Part shown: positions 24,811 to 38,188 of the stretch, one piece after another
Numbering within the stretch: position 1 is the stretch's first letter
Layout of the letters: each line of letters opens with the position of its first letter
From: Stercorarius parasiticus
Taxonomy: Eukaryota > Chordata > Aves > Charadriiformes > Stercorariidae
DNA: 64,000 nucleotides
Reading direction: 5' to 3'
NCBI GenBank assembly: GCA_013396915.1
Contig: VWZL01005008.1
Coordinates: forward strand, 434,001-498,000
Notes under the pieces: generated by a model
What the model was told of the DNA's origin: nothing
The model's input: the letters and a program-made list of their open reading frames with translations, nothing else
The model's database searches: none
Program-made: the position numbers and the translations under genes

Positions 24811-27800
24811 GGGCTTTTTGGGCTGCTCTAATCTGCCCCAGCTCTCTCAGACAATTCAAAGGGGATGGCAGCACAGCTGAGGATATCATCCAGACAGTTT
24901 AACTACCGATTTGAGCAGTGTGCCCTAGTTTCAGAGGACAGGTAATAGTATCTTTAGAAGAACACAGCTCAAAAATCCAAGTCCCTAATAAGGGCTTTTA
25001 TAGCTTGCTGTATCATCCTCTCTTTTAGGAAGTGAGGAGAACCGGCAGTGAGACAGGAAAGCTCACACACACCTTAAACTCCAATTTTCTTTCTTCTAGG
25101 GACAGCAGAGCACTGGAATGTTACCTGTATAACCAGGACCACTTGACAAGTGATGCAACACAAACCACAGAAAGTTACTCGATACCCATGCTAGTTTCCC
25201 AAACCAAAAGATGCCTATGCAAACATGCCTTTTTAGTTCACCCAGTGGATGAGTTTATAACTTTTCAGGAAGGACCTGATGCTCTGCTTTCAAGTTGACT
25301 CCCAGACTTACATTGTACTTCTGATTTCAGAACTGCAGTGCTATAAACCCACCTTCCTATAACAGAACAAACTTGCTGCCCTCGAGGAAGAGACTAGTAG
25401 CATATCTGTGCAACGCAACAGACCTATCCTTGATCAGGGGTGTCAGAATTCTGAACACTGACTTTGGGTGTAAAATAACTTACCAAGAAGTGAAGGTGCC
25501 TTATTAGAGCTTCATTTCAGTTTCATTTCTCAGTTTCTGATTGAGGACAGCGTGATGAAACACTAATTTTATTACCCTGTCAGCCGTATACAAAGGTGAG
25601 CAGGACTCACTGACAATCAAACTGTAAGAGTGAAAGTTTGCCATCCAGTACTCCCCAGTAAAAACACATACTTAGCATGTAACCCAGCAGAAATGTTCTG
25701 TAGGTTTCTAAAGACATTACTCTGGAGAAGTTTGGGGGTTTTTTTATAGCCATAGCATCTAATAAAGCTGCCACTGGAAAACTTTTCCCAGCTTGTGGTT
25801 CCTTTTCTGGAACAGCAGCAACAAAAATGCCTCCACCCTTGTGTCCAGATCATTTTCAGCAGAATTTTGTGTGCATTAAAGTAGCCAAGCTACGGGCATG
25901 AAAACAAGCTGCCAGAGAAGCTCCCAGCCACAGCATGCTCCTCCAGAGCTGCAGCACTACTGTTACGTGAGGAAAATTAACACAGACATGCAAGTATTTA
26001 GAGGGACAGGATACGAAACAGTCCTTTCAACAATATTTTTTCCCCTTCTATATCTATACTTATCAGGCAGCAGGGGCTGGGGGGTTACAAGAATACAGGT
26101 CTGTTCAGTTCTGTGACTGAAAGAATGAAAAAAATGGAATACCATTGTCGAAATTCTCCAGCTCTATTTTGGCACATCATATCTCAAAACCAGACTGGTC
26201 TAAAAATTTCAAGCATGTTTAACTCAAGAGCCCTTGACAACATCTAATGCACAGGCTCTTTATCATAAATTGAGGTGCTTATTTTTGGACTTCACCTTGG
26301 AACAGGAAAGAATGACTGTTTTGTCAGCACCAGAAAAGTTTATAAATCCTGCCAAATGTATCAATGTTACGTATTTCAAAGCTACTTTACATATACTGCA
26401 GAGATATCTGCAACTCTGCAAAGTTCATCCAGCATTACAGAGATGTGCATAGTTTGAACTCAATGTGAAATCATGTCGTGTTGGTAGCCACCAAGACTTA
26501 CCATTTCTACATGAATAATTATTGCTTTTAAAGCTTTTAAATAACTAGTGAGATTTCTAATGTACTTTTTACGTGTTAAAAAAGCATTAAGCTTTTTCTG
26601 AATATTTCTCCTTTGCCATCCCACAGTTCTTCCACAGACAATGATAGTACTAACTGCATTAACCCTCTGGAGCTCCAACAGCTACAGAGAATTTTGGAAA
26701 GTTTGCAAACCTGCTAGAGACATCCTTTATAGCGCTAGATCTTATGTACGCTTCATGTCGACTGCAAACCATGCTAAATGACAATGCTACTGTTTCCTTC
26801 CTGTGTCCTGCCCACAAGCATCTCTATATACTTAGCCTGGAAAGACCTGAAGAAATAGTATTTTTGCTTGCATCTGAGCACTGCCAAGTCTAAGAAGATC
26901 ATATTGTAGGCCTCCCAAGCCACTGGGAGAACACAAATAAAAGATAACTTACTTTGAATTGTTACAGACTGAAAACTCCAAGAAAATAAGATTCTTCTGT
27001 TCAACACCAATGATCTGCATCATTTATCAGACTGGGGCTCCTTGAGCTTTATTTTGTAGCCTTCCACAGAACTAATTCTTTTGCAGAAGGTATTCAAGCG
27101 CCCCCACAAAAGTGCTTTCTTTACGTGCCATGGAAAACTACCAAGTACGCTTCCATTCCTTATCCTCTTCTGCAGGTGGAAACTACAAGGGAAGTAAATA
27201 TCAGCTATAGGCCATGCATTAACCCTTGAAAAGCCAAGGCAGCTTGTGGCAAAAGCCTGGTGCTTTAGGTGATTTGCAAACACAGCTCTTCAAACCCCAG
27301 TGATTTCATCATGCCAAAAACAGACCCACAAGCAACATGGTTTATAAGAACAACAGCAATGCTGCTAACACAAAGAATGGAAGAGATTCCTTGTAGCTGT
27401 CTTGCAGATTTCAAAGAAAAGTAAAGTTTTGGGCTATATGCTGGGTTTCCACAAAATTGATTGTGGGGCCTTTTATTCAAACCCAAAGTAGAAAGTCCAT
27501 GCATAAGTAGAAAAGAAATATATGAAAAACAAAAGCCTTATTTCTAGCAGTTATTTGTGGATCGAGCTGACTTGATGTGTCAAGAGTAACTGAGGTGAAA
27601 AAATTAGCTTTGTGTTTAAAGGTTCACATGTACCACTCTGAGAAAGAATAAAGGGAACTTCTTCAGACAAGCAAAGATCCTTAAAAATATCTGCAGAGAG
27701 CATACATGATTCTAGATGACTAATACTGTAACTCAGAAGAAACACTCAAATAAAAATGATTCCCATGAATCAGGACAGTCTTTTCCAAGAAACATTTTAA

Positions 27801-28788
27801 TGATGACAAAGTCACATCTGTGTCACCTCTAAATAACTCCATCTCCTTTCAGTTTTCTGTTTACCCTTGCAGAAGAACACAACATTGCAAATATCAGGTT
27901 TTTTAATTTTCTGAAGAGCATAGGCTCTGGTTTTAGTGAACTAATTTCAATAGCATAACTGTCACACAGGCTGTGCATCTATTACAACTCAAAAGAAAAC
28001 AGAGGACAGTGAGAAGGGCATAGAATTAAAATTATTTTTTTAAGTTTAGAGCAAAACCATCAGCGTAAAGCAATATGACTTAATTTTATACAACTAAAGA
28101 GCAATTTATGCTATAAAATGGCACGTAACTAGAGAAATAGCAGAACAAACCCTGAAAAAAAAAAAAATCAAACAATCATTTTAAGCAAACAGATCAAAGG
28201 ACTCTGATTTTCAGTGTATGGAAAGTTAAACTGCAGACTAGCTTCTCAACAGATTTTCTACTTTGTGAACTTTGTAGTATAAAGAAAAGAAGAACAAAGA
28301 GGAGAGGACAGCTAATTTTAGTGCTTCTGGGGTAAAACAAAATAACAAAGAACCACTGAACCATGAAGCAGTTTTTTTTCCAAGTTGCTATTTCAGTTAC
28401 AGTCTTCCTCTCCACAAGCCAGTACTGGCAAGAAGATGCCAGCTTCTACCCTATCAGAGTAATACAAGCACCTTATTTTATCCACAGGGGCACGTTGAGA
28501 GCTCTGTACTGCTTACATAATGCTTCTATACATTTTACTGCACCCAAAATGTTTATTATAGCTGACAGGAAAAACCAGCATGATTTCTTTAATTTCGTTT
28601 TCTCTTATTGGTTGCCTTCCTAGTAAGAAGCATCACTTCTGCAAACTGAACTTGATTTGAGCCTTGACTAGTGCATTTTAACAAATAACCTAAAAATTCA
28701 TCCCTCTTACAGCACTGAACTGAAGTTTCATAATTCTGAATTTTGAGCGTGTGTGGAAACAGTTTTGAGGCCAGAAATAAGATCTGAG
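24811..28788. other. Non-coding sequence without recognised genes
   Basis: No recognised exon or repeat was found. Short open frames occur on both strands without domain content. Probably intronic or flanking DNA of the minus-strand SERGEF gene. Confidence 0.5.
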
Positions 28789-29150
28789 GATCACAGGATA
28801 ATTCAGGTTCAATGGGACCTCAGGAGGTTTCAAGTCCAACATCCTGCTCAGAGCCAAGTCAGCTATGAGATCTGACCACACTGCTTGGGCTTTATCCAGG
28901 TGAGTCTTTACCATTCTGTAATAATGGAAATGGTACAACCTCCCCAGGCAGCCTGTTCCACTGCTTAATTGTCCTCAATGTGAAAACGGTTTTCCTTACA
29001 TTAAGTCTGAACCTCACATTTTAATTTGTGCCCTTTGTTTCTCGTCCTCCTTCCCGACTCCATCTTCTTGATGAACCTCCTTGTAGGTACTGGCAGGCTG
29101 CTACTATGTGCCCTTGAAACTTTCTCCTCTCCATGCTGAATAAGCCTAGT
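28789..29150 (-). mobile_element. CR1 LINE 3' portion, older copy
   Basis: On the minus strand this ends in the CR1 3'UTR (plus-strand start ATCACAGGATAATTCAGGTT). It contains the diverged coding end: the plus-strand block ACCTCCCCAGGCAGCCTGTT is the reverse complement of the usual EQAAWGG/NRLPREV-type region, and TTTCCTTACATTAAGTCTGA is the DLRKNFF-type region. No long frame survives. It is more diverged than the CR1 copies at 7.7 kb and 58.3 kb, suggesting an older subfamily. The 5' end is truncated near 29150. Confidence 0.8.
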
Positions 29151-32100
29151 AAGATCTTAATTGTGTGATTTTCATCTATCAGTTTCAGCTAACAGTAAAC
29201 AAGGTACTGAGACAGTAATTTCCCCCCAAAAAATCCAAACTTTCATCTCTTAAAACAAATACGTGGTCTTCAAAGAAACTATAATCCTCTCATGTGAGTG
29301 GACTTTTGAAGTCTGCTTCTTCTGAGGTAAGTTCCCTTTTCTGTAAGTATTTACTCAGAACAACCCATCTTAGGTTTCTAACATTATTAATACTACTCAA
29401 GGGCAGAACAAGACTCCTACAATTTAAGGATGAGCGGGTTGAGTTTGGTCACTGTTTCAAAATAAAGCCAATTCAGAAGAGAGTGCAAACATGGAAGTTT
29501 CTCCTCTGATCGACAAATTACTTTAATAAATTTGGGCAACCAAACAGAAAGCTGGAACAGAAAATGCTATGTTGCCTTCATACACAGCAGCTACAACGTT
29601 AAAATATACTGGGTTAGGTTCATCATATTGCTGGTAAAGTTCGCTGTTCTCTAAGGAGCTATGTGCTATTGCTCTGCAAACCTTCACAAGAATAAATTAC
29701 GCTTTCCAAGCATTAAAGACACATTAACATGCCATAGGTCATGTGAAATTCAAACTTCAAATACTTACTGAATCCAATAGATCAGAGAACAAATCAGTGT
29801 TAGAACAAAGAAGAGTTACATTAAGTAAAATAAAGCTCTCTGAAATGATGAACTGATTTTTCAGTCACTATGATAACACATATTCCAGCAGCTTAGATAT
29901 CAGTGAAGGAGTCATTTAGACACAATTTCACTTTTAGTCATTTACTGGAACATATAACCCTCTGGCCCAATTCCAGAAGATTTCTCAAATCCAATACAAA
30001 AAAAAATTCACATCAGCCTAAGCAGCCACTAATAACCTACACCATACCACATGAAGTGTAAGCTGCAACAAGACACACACAGCAATACAGCAGCACATTT
30101 TAAAACTGTCTTCATTTTCCCTGCTCTTCAATTACATAAAAAAGACTTAACAAACGTTTTCTTCTCTCACCATTTCTCTGACCACGTTACTAGCCAATTC
30201 ATTCACTTGTCCCTAAGAGAAAAAGCCAGTATGCTTATTCTTGCTCATAAGTAAATGTTTAATTCCTTATAAACATTTGCATTGAGATAAAAATCTGTTA
30301 CACTTAATCATCTTCATCTCTACCTTACTTCTCAAATTAATAGGCCTAATCAAGCATACTCTGCATAGCTGAATGTAAAACTGGATGTTTGTCAAATGAC
30401 AACTAGAATATTGTTATCCAAGAACATTGTAGAAACTCAGTTGAAGCTACAATAGTATTGTGAAGCTAGCTAAAAAAAAAAAAAAAGAGATCTTTTTAAC
30501 AGAAAACATAGGGCAGCAATCTTACTATTTTACTTTGGTATTAAAACCTAAGGTTTCATGTTTTCAAGATATATTTTTTTTTAAACAAGATTCCAAGATA
30601 TATTTCAAAATACCCAAAAACAATTATCACAAGACTGTCAAGAAAAGCTTGCCTTAAGACACAGACTTATCCTCTCATAGATGATCACTACCATTGCTAC
30701 CTTAAACGAATCTCAGAAATAGATCTTTTATATTATTAATTTCTGGCAGCCACCAGAAACTCATATGGCTTTACAACATGGTGGGCAACTCCACTGCATA
30801 TTGTAGGGCTCCACTGACTTAAGTGCACCTCTACATCAACGCTGGATTTGACCCAGAAACTCCTGCTGCATTTCTGGTCGCCAGTCAAGAGTACTATAGA
30901 GCTGTGTTGTCTGCAAACAAATATCAAAGTATTCTATACAAGAGATTTACTATGAAGAACTATTCTACACATAGGAATGCTTGCTGGCTTTTGATCCCTT
31001 TTATTCTACTCTGTCCATCAGAGATCTAAATGTTGCTGCTTGCTTCTATTTAACCATGCGGGATCTACCCCTCTTTCGTCAGCTGTTTTTTTAATATATG
31101 CTTTGAACTATGCCGCTCACCAGCAAACATCATTTGCAAACCCTGAATACTGGGACGTGACTCAGGGCAGAAGGCAGGTACACAATACTTTCTGATTTTG
31201 GCATGGCAATGAGACAAGAGCAGCAGTATGAACAATGGATTCTTTGCAACTTCTTACTGCACACTCAGCTAATAAAATAATTCTGTATAGTCATCTAAAA
31301 CAACACCGCAGTTTGCCTTGCTATGATTGGCAATGTGCTGGTTTTCAATTCTTCATACATCTCCATCCAGTAACGCCAGGCTTGAAGTGCCTTACAATGA
31401 CAGAAAGACAGGAGAGAAACATTTGAGTATTCTTCTACATGTAGCAGAGATCATGCTTTGAGAAAGAGTTGCAGAATGTAACTATTGACCACTAAGTCTT
31501 TTATTCATTTCAGCAACTCTGGTAGCAGAATCGGCCTAGAGGGAGTAAGGGGAATGTGCTGCTACGTTGCCAGAGGTAGGAAAAGATTACTTAAAGATCA
31601 GTCAGGTCAGCTCTAAAACTCAGCTGAAAAGTTTGACACTGATCCAGGAGAAATAAAGCACTACTGCATCTCACCTTGGGGTACTGCCCTTAGCTGAAAA
31701 AAAGGATCAATAAAAAGCCATACATTCAAGTTTCTGCAGTATAGAAGTTTCCCCTCTCCAAAAGCCATAGGACACAAAAGTGTCTTTGAGATAGCAACTG
31801 GCAGGCATGAATGCTATCCCCCAAAAGGTCTGTAGACCTTAAAAAATTTTCAAATGCCAAGGACACCTGCTTATAGCCACTTGAACACTCCTTTTCCCCA
31901 AAGTTTGGAGAAAGTCTTTTCTCTGAGAAATAAAGCACTGAATAATCCAAAAGTTTATGACCAAACGCATTTTTAGAAGAGGTAACAAAGCTGTCTGTGC
32001 AGACCATCTCTCACAGGTGCAGGTCCAGCACTGACAAATGCTAACAATGTGACAGGCTCGTTTAGGTGCGCAGGGCTGGCTTCCCAGCAGCCGCACCAGA

Positions 32101-34826
32101 TGGCTCTCAGTAGGTCTACACAAAAACAACTCTCTTGGGCAAGACAGCAAGAGAAAGAAACGGGGGAAAAAACACAGAAGCAAAATATCTCACGAGGAAG
32201 CTTCAGCTAAGGCATGTGTAGCGATTATGGACCTGCATGAGAGATCTTTGTTACATGAATTAGGTGTGAAAGCAAATTACCAGAACTGTTGGGAGGTGCA
32301 ACTCAGGCAAATGTAACAACCACGGGTGTTCCAATATCAGTTCTCTAAAAATCAAAGTATTCCTCTTCAATTATACACAGATATATCTAAATGACAACAC
32401 AAGCACAACACCTATATTTTTACTACTTCTGACATCTCTGTCTTACTATGAATTTAATTAAAAATTCCTAAATTACATTAAAATAGCCTCACTTTTGCTC
32501 ATTCTAAAGCAAATCTAGAATTCATAGATTCATTTTTCTTAGCTCAAACATAAAGCCAATTTGGCATCACCTTTCCAAATGTTTCAATTTTTTTGATTCC
32601 TTTTCTCCCTGAATATCTCCCTGAATACAAAAGAAAACAGGTAGATGGAATCCAAGCATGAATATTATTTCCTATATTATACATTTCTCTCAATAAATGT
32701 ATAAGCATACAAGCGCATCACAATTAATCACATTTATCTAACATGAATAAAAGGATTTCAGAATTTGGTCCTGATTTCTCAAGCTTATCAAAATTGAGTG
32801 CTTAGCACCATAATAACTAAAGAAGAGAAAGCACAATGTTTCTCTTTCAGTCACAGGACTCAAAGAGAAAGCACATGCAGTCTCACTGAATGGGAAGAGA
32901 TGTTCCTGAAGCATGTCACCTGTTGAGAAAAAGATAATAAGCAGCAGCATAATTTGAAATCTCTGTAGTTACACAGGTATCTAAAAGAAGCTGTCAGTAA
33001 GTAAAGCGTAAGGGGGAGAGTACAGGCAAAAAAAGGTTGAAAGAGCAACCTGGAATGTATATTTAATTTCAGCAGTGGTACATCAGTAGTCCTGCACGTA
33101 CTTGGCATTGCTAAATTTGAAGTCCTCAGACAAAATGACTTTATTAGAATTCTCTCTGGCATGGCATGCTGAGCATGAACTCAATGAAAGTGAATAAATG
33201 CTCTTTTCTCACTGGCTTCCTGCCAATCTGACTACAAATGGAGACCTCGCACGCAAAACCAGTCATCCTTGAAGACCCTGAAACTGTCAGTGCACTCCTA
33301 ACTCACTTGACCACAAGACATTGTAGACATCTCCATGTACCATGTAGAAAAGCAAAACAGGATACCACGCTGTCCTCATTTGTTGAAGAGTTGGGAGTGG
33401 GACACATTCTCTCTCAAATATGAAATACATTAAATTCACATAATATCATATTTCATATTTCTGGACAGCTTCTCAGCTAAGCTAAAACAATTGTATCTTA
33501 AGATTATCAAATAGCATCACTGTAAGCCACAAGTACTGTCTTAATCTTTTTAAGTAAAAAGACAGAAGCTTTTTGCTTTTCATGCCCCCTCAAGCAGTCT
33601 GTATTTCAGACTTGCTGTGGCAAGGAAAACCAGAGACAGCAAATTAATCTTGTAAGACTTAAGGCAAAATGTTGAACCAAAAGAGAGCCTTCCATTACTC
33701 TTTTCCAAGTATTCTCTCGTTTTCTGAAGCTGCAAATCTCAACATTATGTTTTGTTTAGGAGATTTAAGTCTAAACTGAACACAACAAAACTCCATGGAA
33801 AGTCTTACACCTGACCACGTAAATGCATTTGTACAAGTGTCCACATTTTTCTTAGCCTCAATTCTGTGTAATGGAGATCCCACATACAAATACTGAGTAG
33901 AATCAGCAGTACCAAAGACGAAGAAGTCTTAGAGATATGCAATTAAACTTAAAAAAATTACTGTCATCACAGATTTCCATTTTCTCATTTGTTTAAGGTT
34001 ACTTTTCTTTCCACATGATACAATAACTATGAAGTAATATTTTATCTTCTTTTAAAACAGAATTAAGAATCAAACCACAAGTGCCACGAAAAAGCAAAAG
34101 ACAAGATTATGATTTTTGTTTTCTGAAGACTGACAACATCCCCTCCCACCACAACCTGTGACTTGCATTCCCAATGAAAACATTAGCAAAAAACCAATCT
34201 GTGTGTTCTTAAGAAACTGGCATACAGTTTCAGAGTAATCCTTTCAAACACGACAAATTTAAATTTTCAGAAGACAAGTTGACACCTACTAGCTCAATAT
34301 AAGACCGCTGATAATAAGACTTAGGTTTTCAAATACCCGTATCAATGCTGGAAATAAGAATTGTTTAAATAAATGTTCTCCTTGTCCAACGATTCACTCA
34401 AGAACATGAAACAAAGGATAGGATCAAATAAAGGCTTCGGGCTTGAATCAGTTCTTCATAACATTACTCAAGATAGACCTCTTAAGGTGAAAAGATTGCC
34501 TTTTGCCAACTTCTCTAAATATAAGATCCTGAGAAACACATTTGCCTCACAAATCCACAGCAGAATGTGTTATATATCATGTTCTGTATTAAGCAAGGTG
34601 ATATTAGAGCAACCAATGATACAGTGCATGAAATCTGTGTATTTGACCAAGCTGTCAGCAACCAACATGGGAAGTTACTGTAATGCTTTCCAGACTTCAA
34701 TGCAGAAACACTTCTACGACTTCTACCATTGCACAGGCCCCAAAGCACCTTCACTAACTATGGCTGTATGCTAAACTGCAAATTGGACCAGATTTTTAAG
34801 AAGCTGATTTTGCAAAGCTTATTTTT

Positions 34827-34864
34827 ATACATATATATATACACACACACACACATATATATAT
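34827..34864. repeat. Compound microsatellite (TA)n(CA)n(TA)n
   Basis: An alternating TA tract changes to a CA tract and back to TA over about 38 bp. It is likely length-polymorphic and prone to Z-DNA or cruciform structure, but it is common in vertebrate introns. Confidence 0.9.
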
Positions 34865-36810
34865 GAGATAACCACAGAAGATGAAAACTCAAGATGATAC
34901 GTCTGTTCTCCAGCAAACACATTCATTTCACTTGTGCTTCTCATCCACTGAGTTTTCAAGGTGTTCTGATAGCATGAAAGCAACTACAGAACATTGCTCA
35001 CAGACTGATGAGGTGAGCTTACCGCCCCCAGGTACAACAGGTGAGCCCAAACTATTATTTCCCCTCCAGGGAAGGGCTAATGGCAGGACTTATAGGCTCA
35101 CATAATGCCACAAACATTGCTTGATCTCAACAGGCTGGTATGCAACCAAGTGAAAAACTTCTGCTTGCATGGTATTGCGGCAGCCTCAATAACCCAATCC
35201 ATTGAGCAAACTGTAAAAGACTTCAGTGACGTGCACTGGAAAAGAGGCATCTCCCTATATGCTTTTCATAGTAAAGAAGAAACACATTTAAACCAAGAAT
35301 TTGAGACAACCACAATAACTGAAAACCTTGTCATGCTTTCTATCTCACTTTCTTTTCGTACCTCCTCACAAAATTCTGAAAAATTCTTGTAACTGTGCTC
35401 CCAAAAGTCACAAAGTTTTTTTTATAATTGTAAGCCAATTATTGTCTAAATTTTTATAAATACACAGCTATTTGCTCTAAAAGTGGGTGCTCCTTTTTTC
35501 ATTTTAACGGCATTACCCCACTGAGTAATGCATCTTTAGGAAAATCAGGATGCCTTCATCTTCCCTTTGCAGTGGTTAAATCCTAAAAAGAGAGCAGTAG
35601 CAGATCAAGAAGTCAAAGAAAGCAAACAGTGAATTGATTGTTCTTTATTTCTGGAATTCACTTTTCTGCATTTAAGTCATAAATCCTTTCCCAAAACTAC
35701 CAAAGAAAAAGGGGGTTTCCTCCATTCAGACATTTAAAAAAAAAAAAAAAAAAAAGAAAAAACCCACAAGAATTCAAAATGGGGGACCAAACAGAGAAGA
35801 CATAAGAAGGCAATAAGATTCACAATTAAAAATCATATCCTACTCTTGCATCTGTATAGAGAACAAAGAACTTCAAACACAAAATACTCCATCTTGGCAT
35901 ATGCAAAAGCAATAAAGGAATTGCATAGTTGTATACACCTACAATGTATCTTATCACAGCACTTAATCAAATCTTAGACACCATAATATCTCTGTCTGGA
36001 TTAAAGTGCCTGAAATCTGTTAGATGAAGTTTTTTAGATGGCTTTCATCCCTTCACCCCACCCATACTATCTCTTGTGAGGTCCAGCAAAGCCTGTCGCT
36101 TTTTTTTGTTGTTGTTTTTTTCTTTTTCTTTCTATAGAAATAAACCAAGGTCTCAGATTTTCAAGGCTTTGAATGGGTTCACACTTTCAGTGTGTGAAAT
36201 CAACTAACAGTGGAGGCTGCAGGTAAACCTTGGCAACTTAAAAAAGCTGGACAGAAGGGATTTCCACTGAGGCAATTACAGGAAGAAAAATGGGTATTTA
36301 ATGCTTGTTAATTTAACACTTAAAAGTACAAACATCATGCCAAACAATGTTCTAGAAAAAACAAACACACCATAAGAACTCCTTCCTGGCTCCCTAAGCA
36401 CTTGTTACCAGGGAAAGGAGTGTTTACATTAGTTCTACATCTGGGAGGGGAAGGAAGAATGGGAAACCGGGAGTGAAAGTGGAAAAATGTAGGAGGTGGC
36501 ATTTTTGGAACCATACCTCTAAGGAACTATCTTGTTGGGGTTTTTTTTCTCCCTGATAATGAAATTTAAAAAAAATCCCTTCTAAGTCTTTTATTCATTT
36601 TTTCTATGATTAAAAAAAACCCCAAAACTGCAAGACATCAGCAGGAGCATAGGTCTTAGCAATCTTTGCTGGTATCTGATTACATGCGATACCCACTTAA
36701 TTTACAGACACCTCAGCAATCAACTGCTAGTAGACTAAGAATAAACCTTTAGTCAGGTTTTAAAAGAGGAGACAGTTTTTGTCCTCACAGGATCAGATGC
36801 ATCATTTTTA

Positions 36811-36850
36811 CTTTTTCTTCTCCTTCCTCTTCCTTCCTCCTCCTCCCTTC
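36811..36850. repeat. 40-bp pure pyrimidine tract
   Basis: The plus strand contains only C and T from 36811 to 36850, mostly CTTCC and CCTCC words. Such tracts can form triplex DNA. On the plus strand it could also act as a polypyrimidine tract, but no acceptor AG follows closely. Confidence 0.85.
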
Positions 36851-37550
36851 ATGAACAAGTTCTGTTGGTTGAATGCTGGGGCTGGGGCAAAGGCACAGGC
36901 TATATAAGACCACGTAGAAAACACACACAGGGTTCAGAGGTAGCTTCTGCCTTTGACAACTTCAGTTTAAATTAGAGGCAAGGCAGCCAACAGGTAAAGG
37001 AGATGAGCCACCGGGTGGTAGGACAAACAGGTAGACACCTGTCATTTAGTAGGCCACCCAGTAAACCAGTCTCTGAAACTTGCTGCATGCAATGGCATAG
37101 CAACAACTTCAAGCATCACAGCGGAAACACAAGTTTCTCTTTTGAATCTTTTGTTAAACAGTAGCTTTACAATAACTTACAACATCAGCACAAAGGCCAA
37201 AAAGATTGGCAGGGCTCACAGCTTCAATGACTCACTGATAAGTGAAAGCTAGAAACATCAGACAAATGAAAACAAACACCATCACTGGCGTAAAAGTACA
37301 AGCATAAGCCAAGATCAAACCAAATCCAAAATCCTTAAATTAAAAGCAGGGAGCAGTCTGTGTGCTGGCCAGAACAGCACTGTCTCAGTGAGTTTATGGC
37401 CCCACAGTGACAAATGAGTTTGAAAGGACCAATGGAACAACTCAATAAACAAGGAGAGCTGGAACCACTAAAAACTCTCCCATCTTATTCATCTGTAGTA
37501 CCCTACCTGATAGCCCAGTGCATTTTCCAGCTACATAACGCATACTACCT

Positions 37551-38188
37551 TGTCCTCATTTGAGGTTAAACAGAACCACTAAGACCTGATTGTTTCTAAT
37601 TTATGCCAAGGAATGGTACGCAGAGAGGCTCTTGCTTATACTTATTGCTGTAACAACCAAGGCCAGGTAACTTTGTTATTTGCCCCATTGGAGGGTCAGA
37701 AGTGGAAGAGCGTAGAGTTTGCACCTGCGGGGAGAAGCGGACAGGACAGGTGACCCAAAACTGACCAACAGGGTATTCCATCCCATCTGCATCACACTCA
37801 GTATAAAAGCTGAGGGATCAAAGGGTCAGCTCTCTTTCTTCAATGGCCAGCATCTGAGCAGGACTCTGTTCAGCTGCCTTTGATCCCAATCCGAGTATTC
37901 CTGAATCCAGTCCCAGAAACCAGTTCCCATCCACCACTGAGTCCAGTTAGGGACTTTCCCAGAGCCTGCCAGTGACGTGATCATCATCCTGGGAGCTTGA
38001 TATGGTTTTGTATATATTGTATATATTTCATTATTTTATTTTTATTTCATTATTAATATTTCATTAGAGTCGTATAGCTTTTTTCTAAATTCATAAGTCT
38101 CTCTCTCTTCCCCCTTCTCCTTGGAGAGAGAAGTTAGGGAGAGCATCAGTCATTTGTTTCAGTGGCCAGTCCAGCCCAAACCACAACA
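37551..38188 (+). mobile_element. Endogenous retrovirus LTR, avian ERVL-like, apparently solo
   Basis: A plus-strand U3 region leads to the phrase GACCCAAAACTGACCAACAG, then a TATA box (37802), a GATCAAAGGGTCAGCTCTCT initiator zone, an AT-rich stretch near 38005-38070, and a 3' end in CCAAACCACAACA. This layout recalls avian ERVL-type LTRs. No gag, pol or env homology is visible on either side, so it is probably a solo LTR. The 5' edge (TGTCCTCATTTGAGG, about 37551) is a guess because no clear target-site duplication was found. Its right half is included in the 2.2-kb duplicated block. Confidence 0.65.
37798..37830 (+). promoter_or_regulatory. LTR TATA box and start region
   Basis: A TATAAAA motif at 37802-37808 lies in the U3/R boundary region of the LTR, after CACACTCAG. 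A transcription start would be expected some 25-30 bp downstream, near 37832. Prediction from motif and LTR context only. Confidence 0.5.

Larger units (their letters stand above)
29151..37550. other. Non-coding sequence without recognised genes
   Basis: About 8.4 kb without recognised exons or transposons. It contains a TA/CA microsatellite at 34827-34864, a run of about 20 A at 35736-35755, and a 40-bp pure pyrimidine tract at 36811-36850. The longest open frame (34373-34774, plus) has no recognisable domain. Confidence 0.5.

Noticed and set aside
34373..34774. 133-codon plus-strand open frame
   Set aside because: No domain, overlapping frame on the opposite strand, and composition like the surrounding intron.
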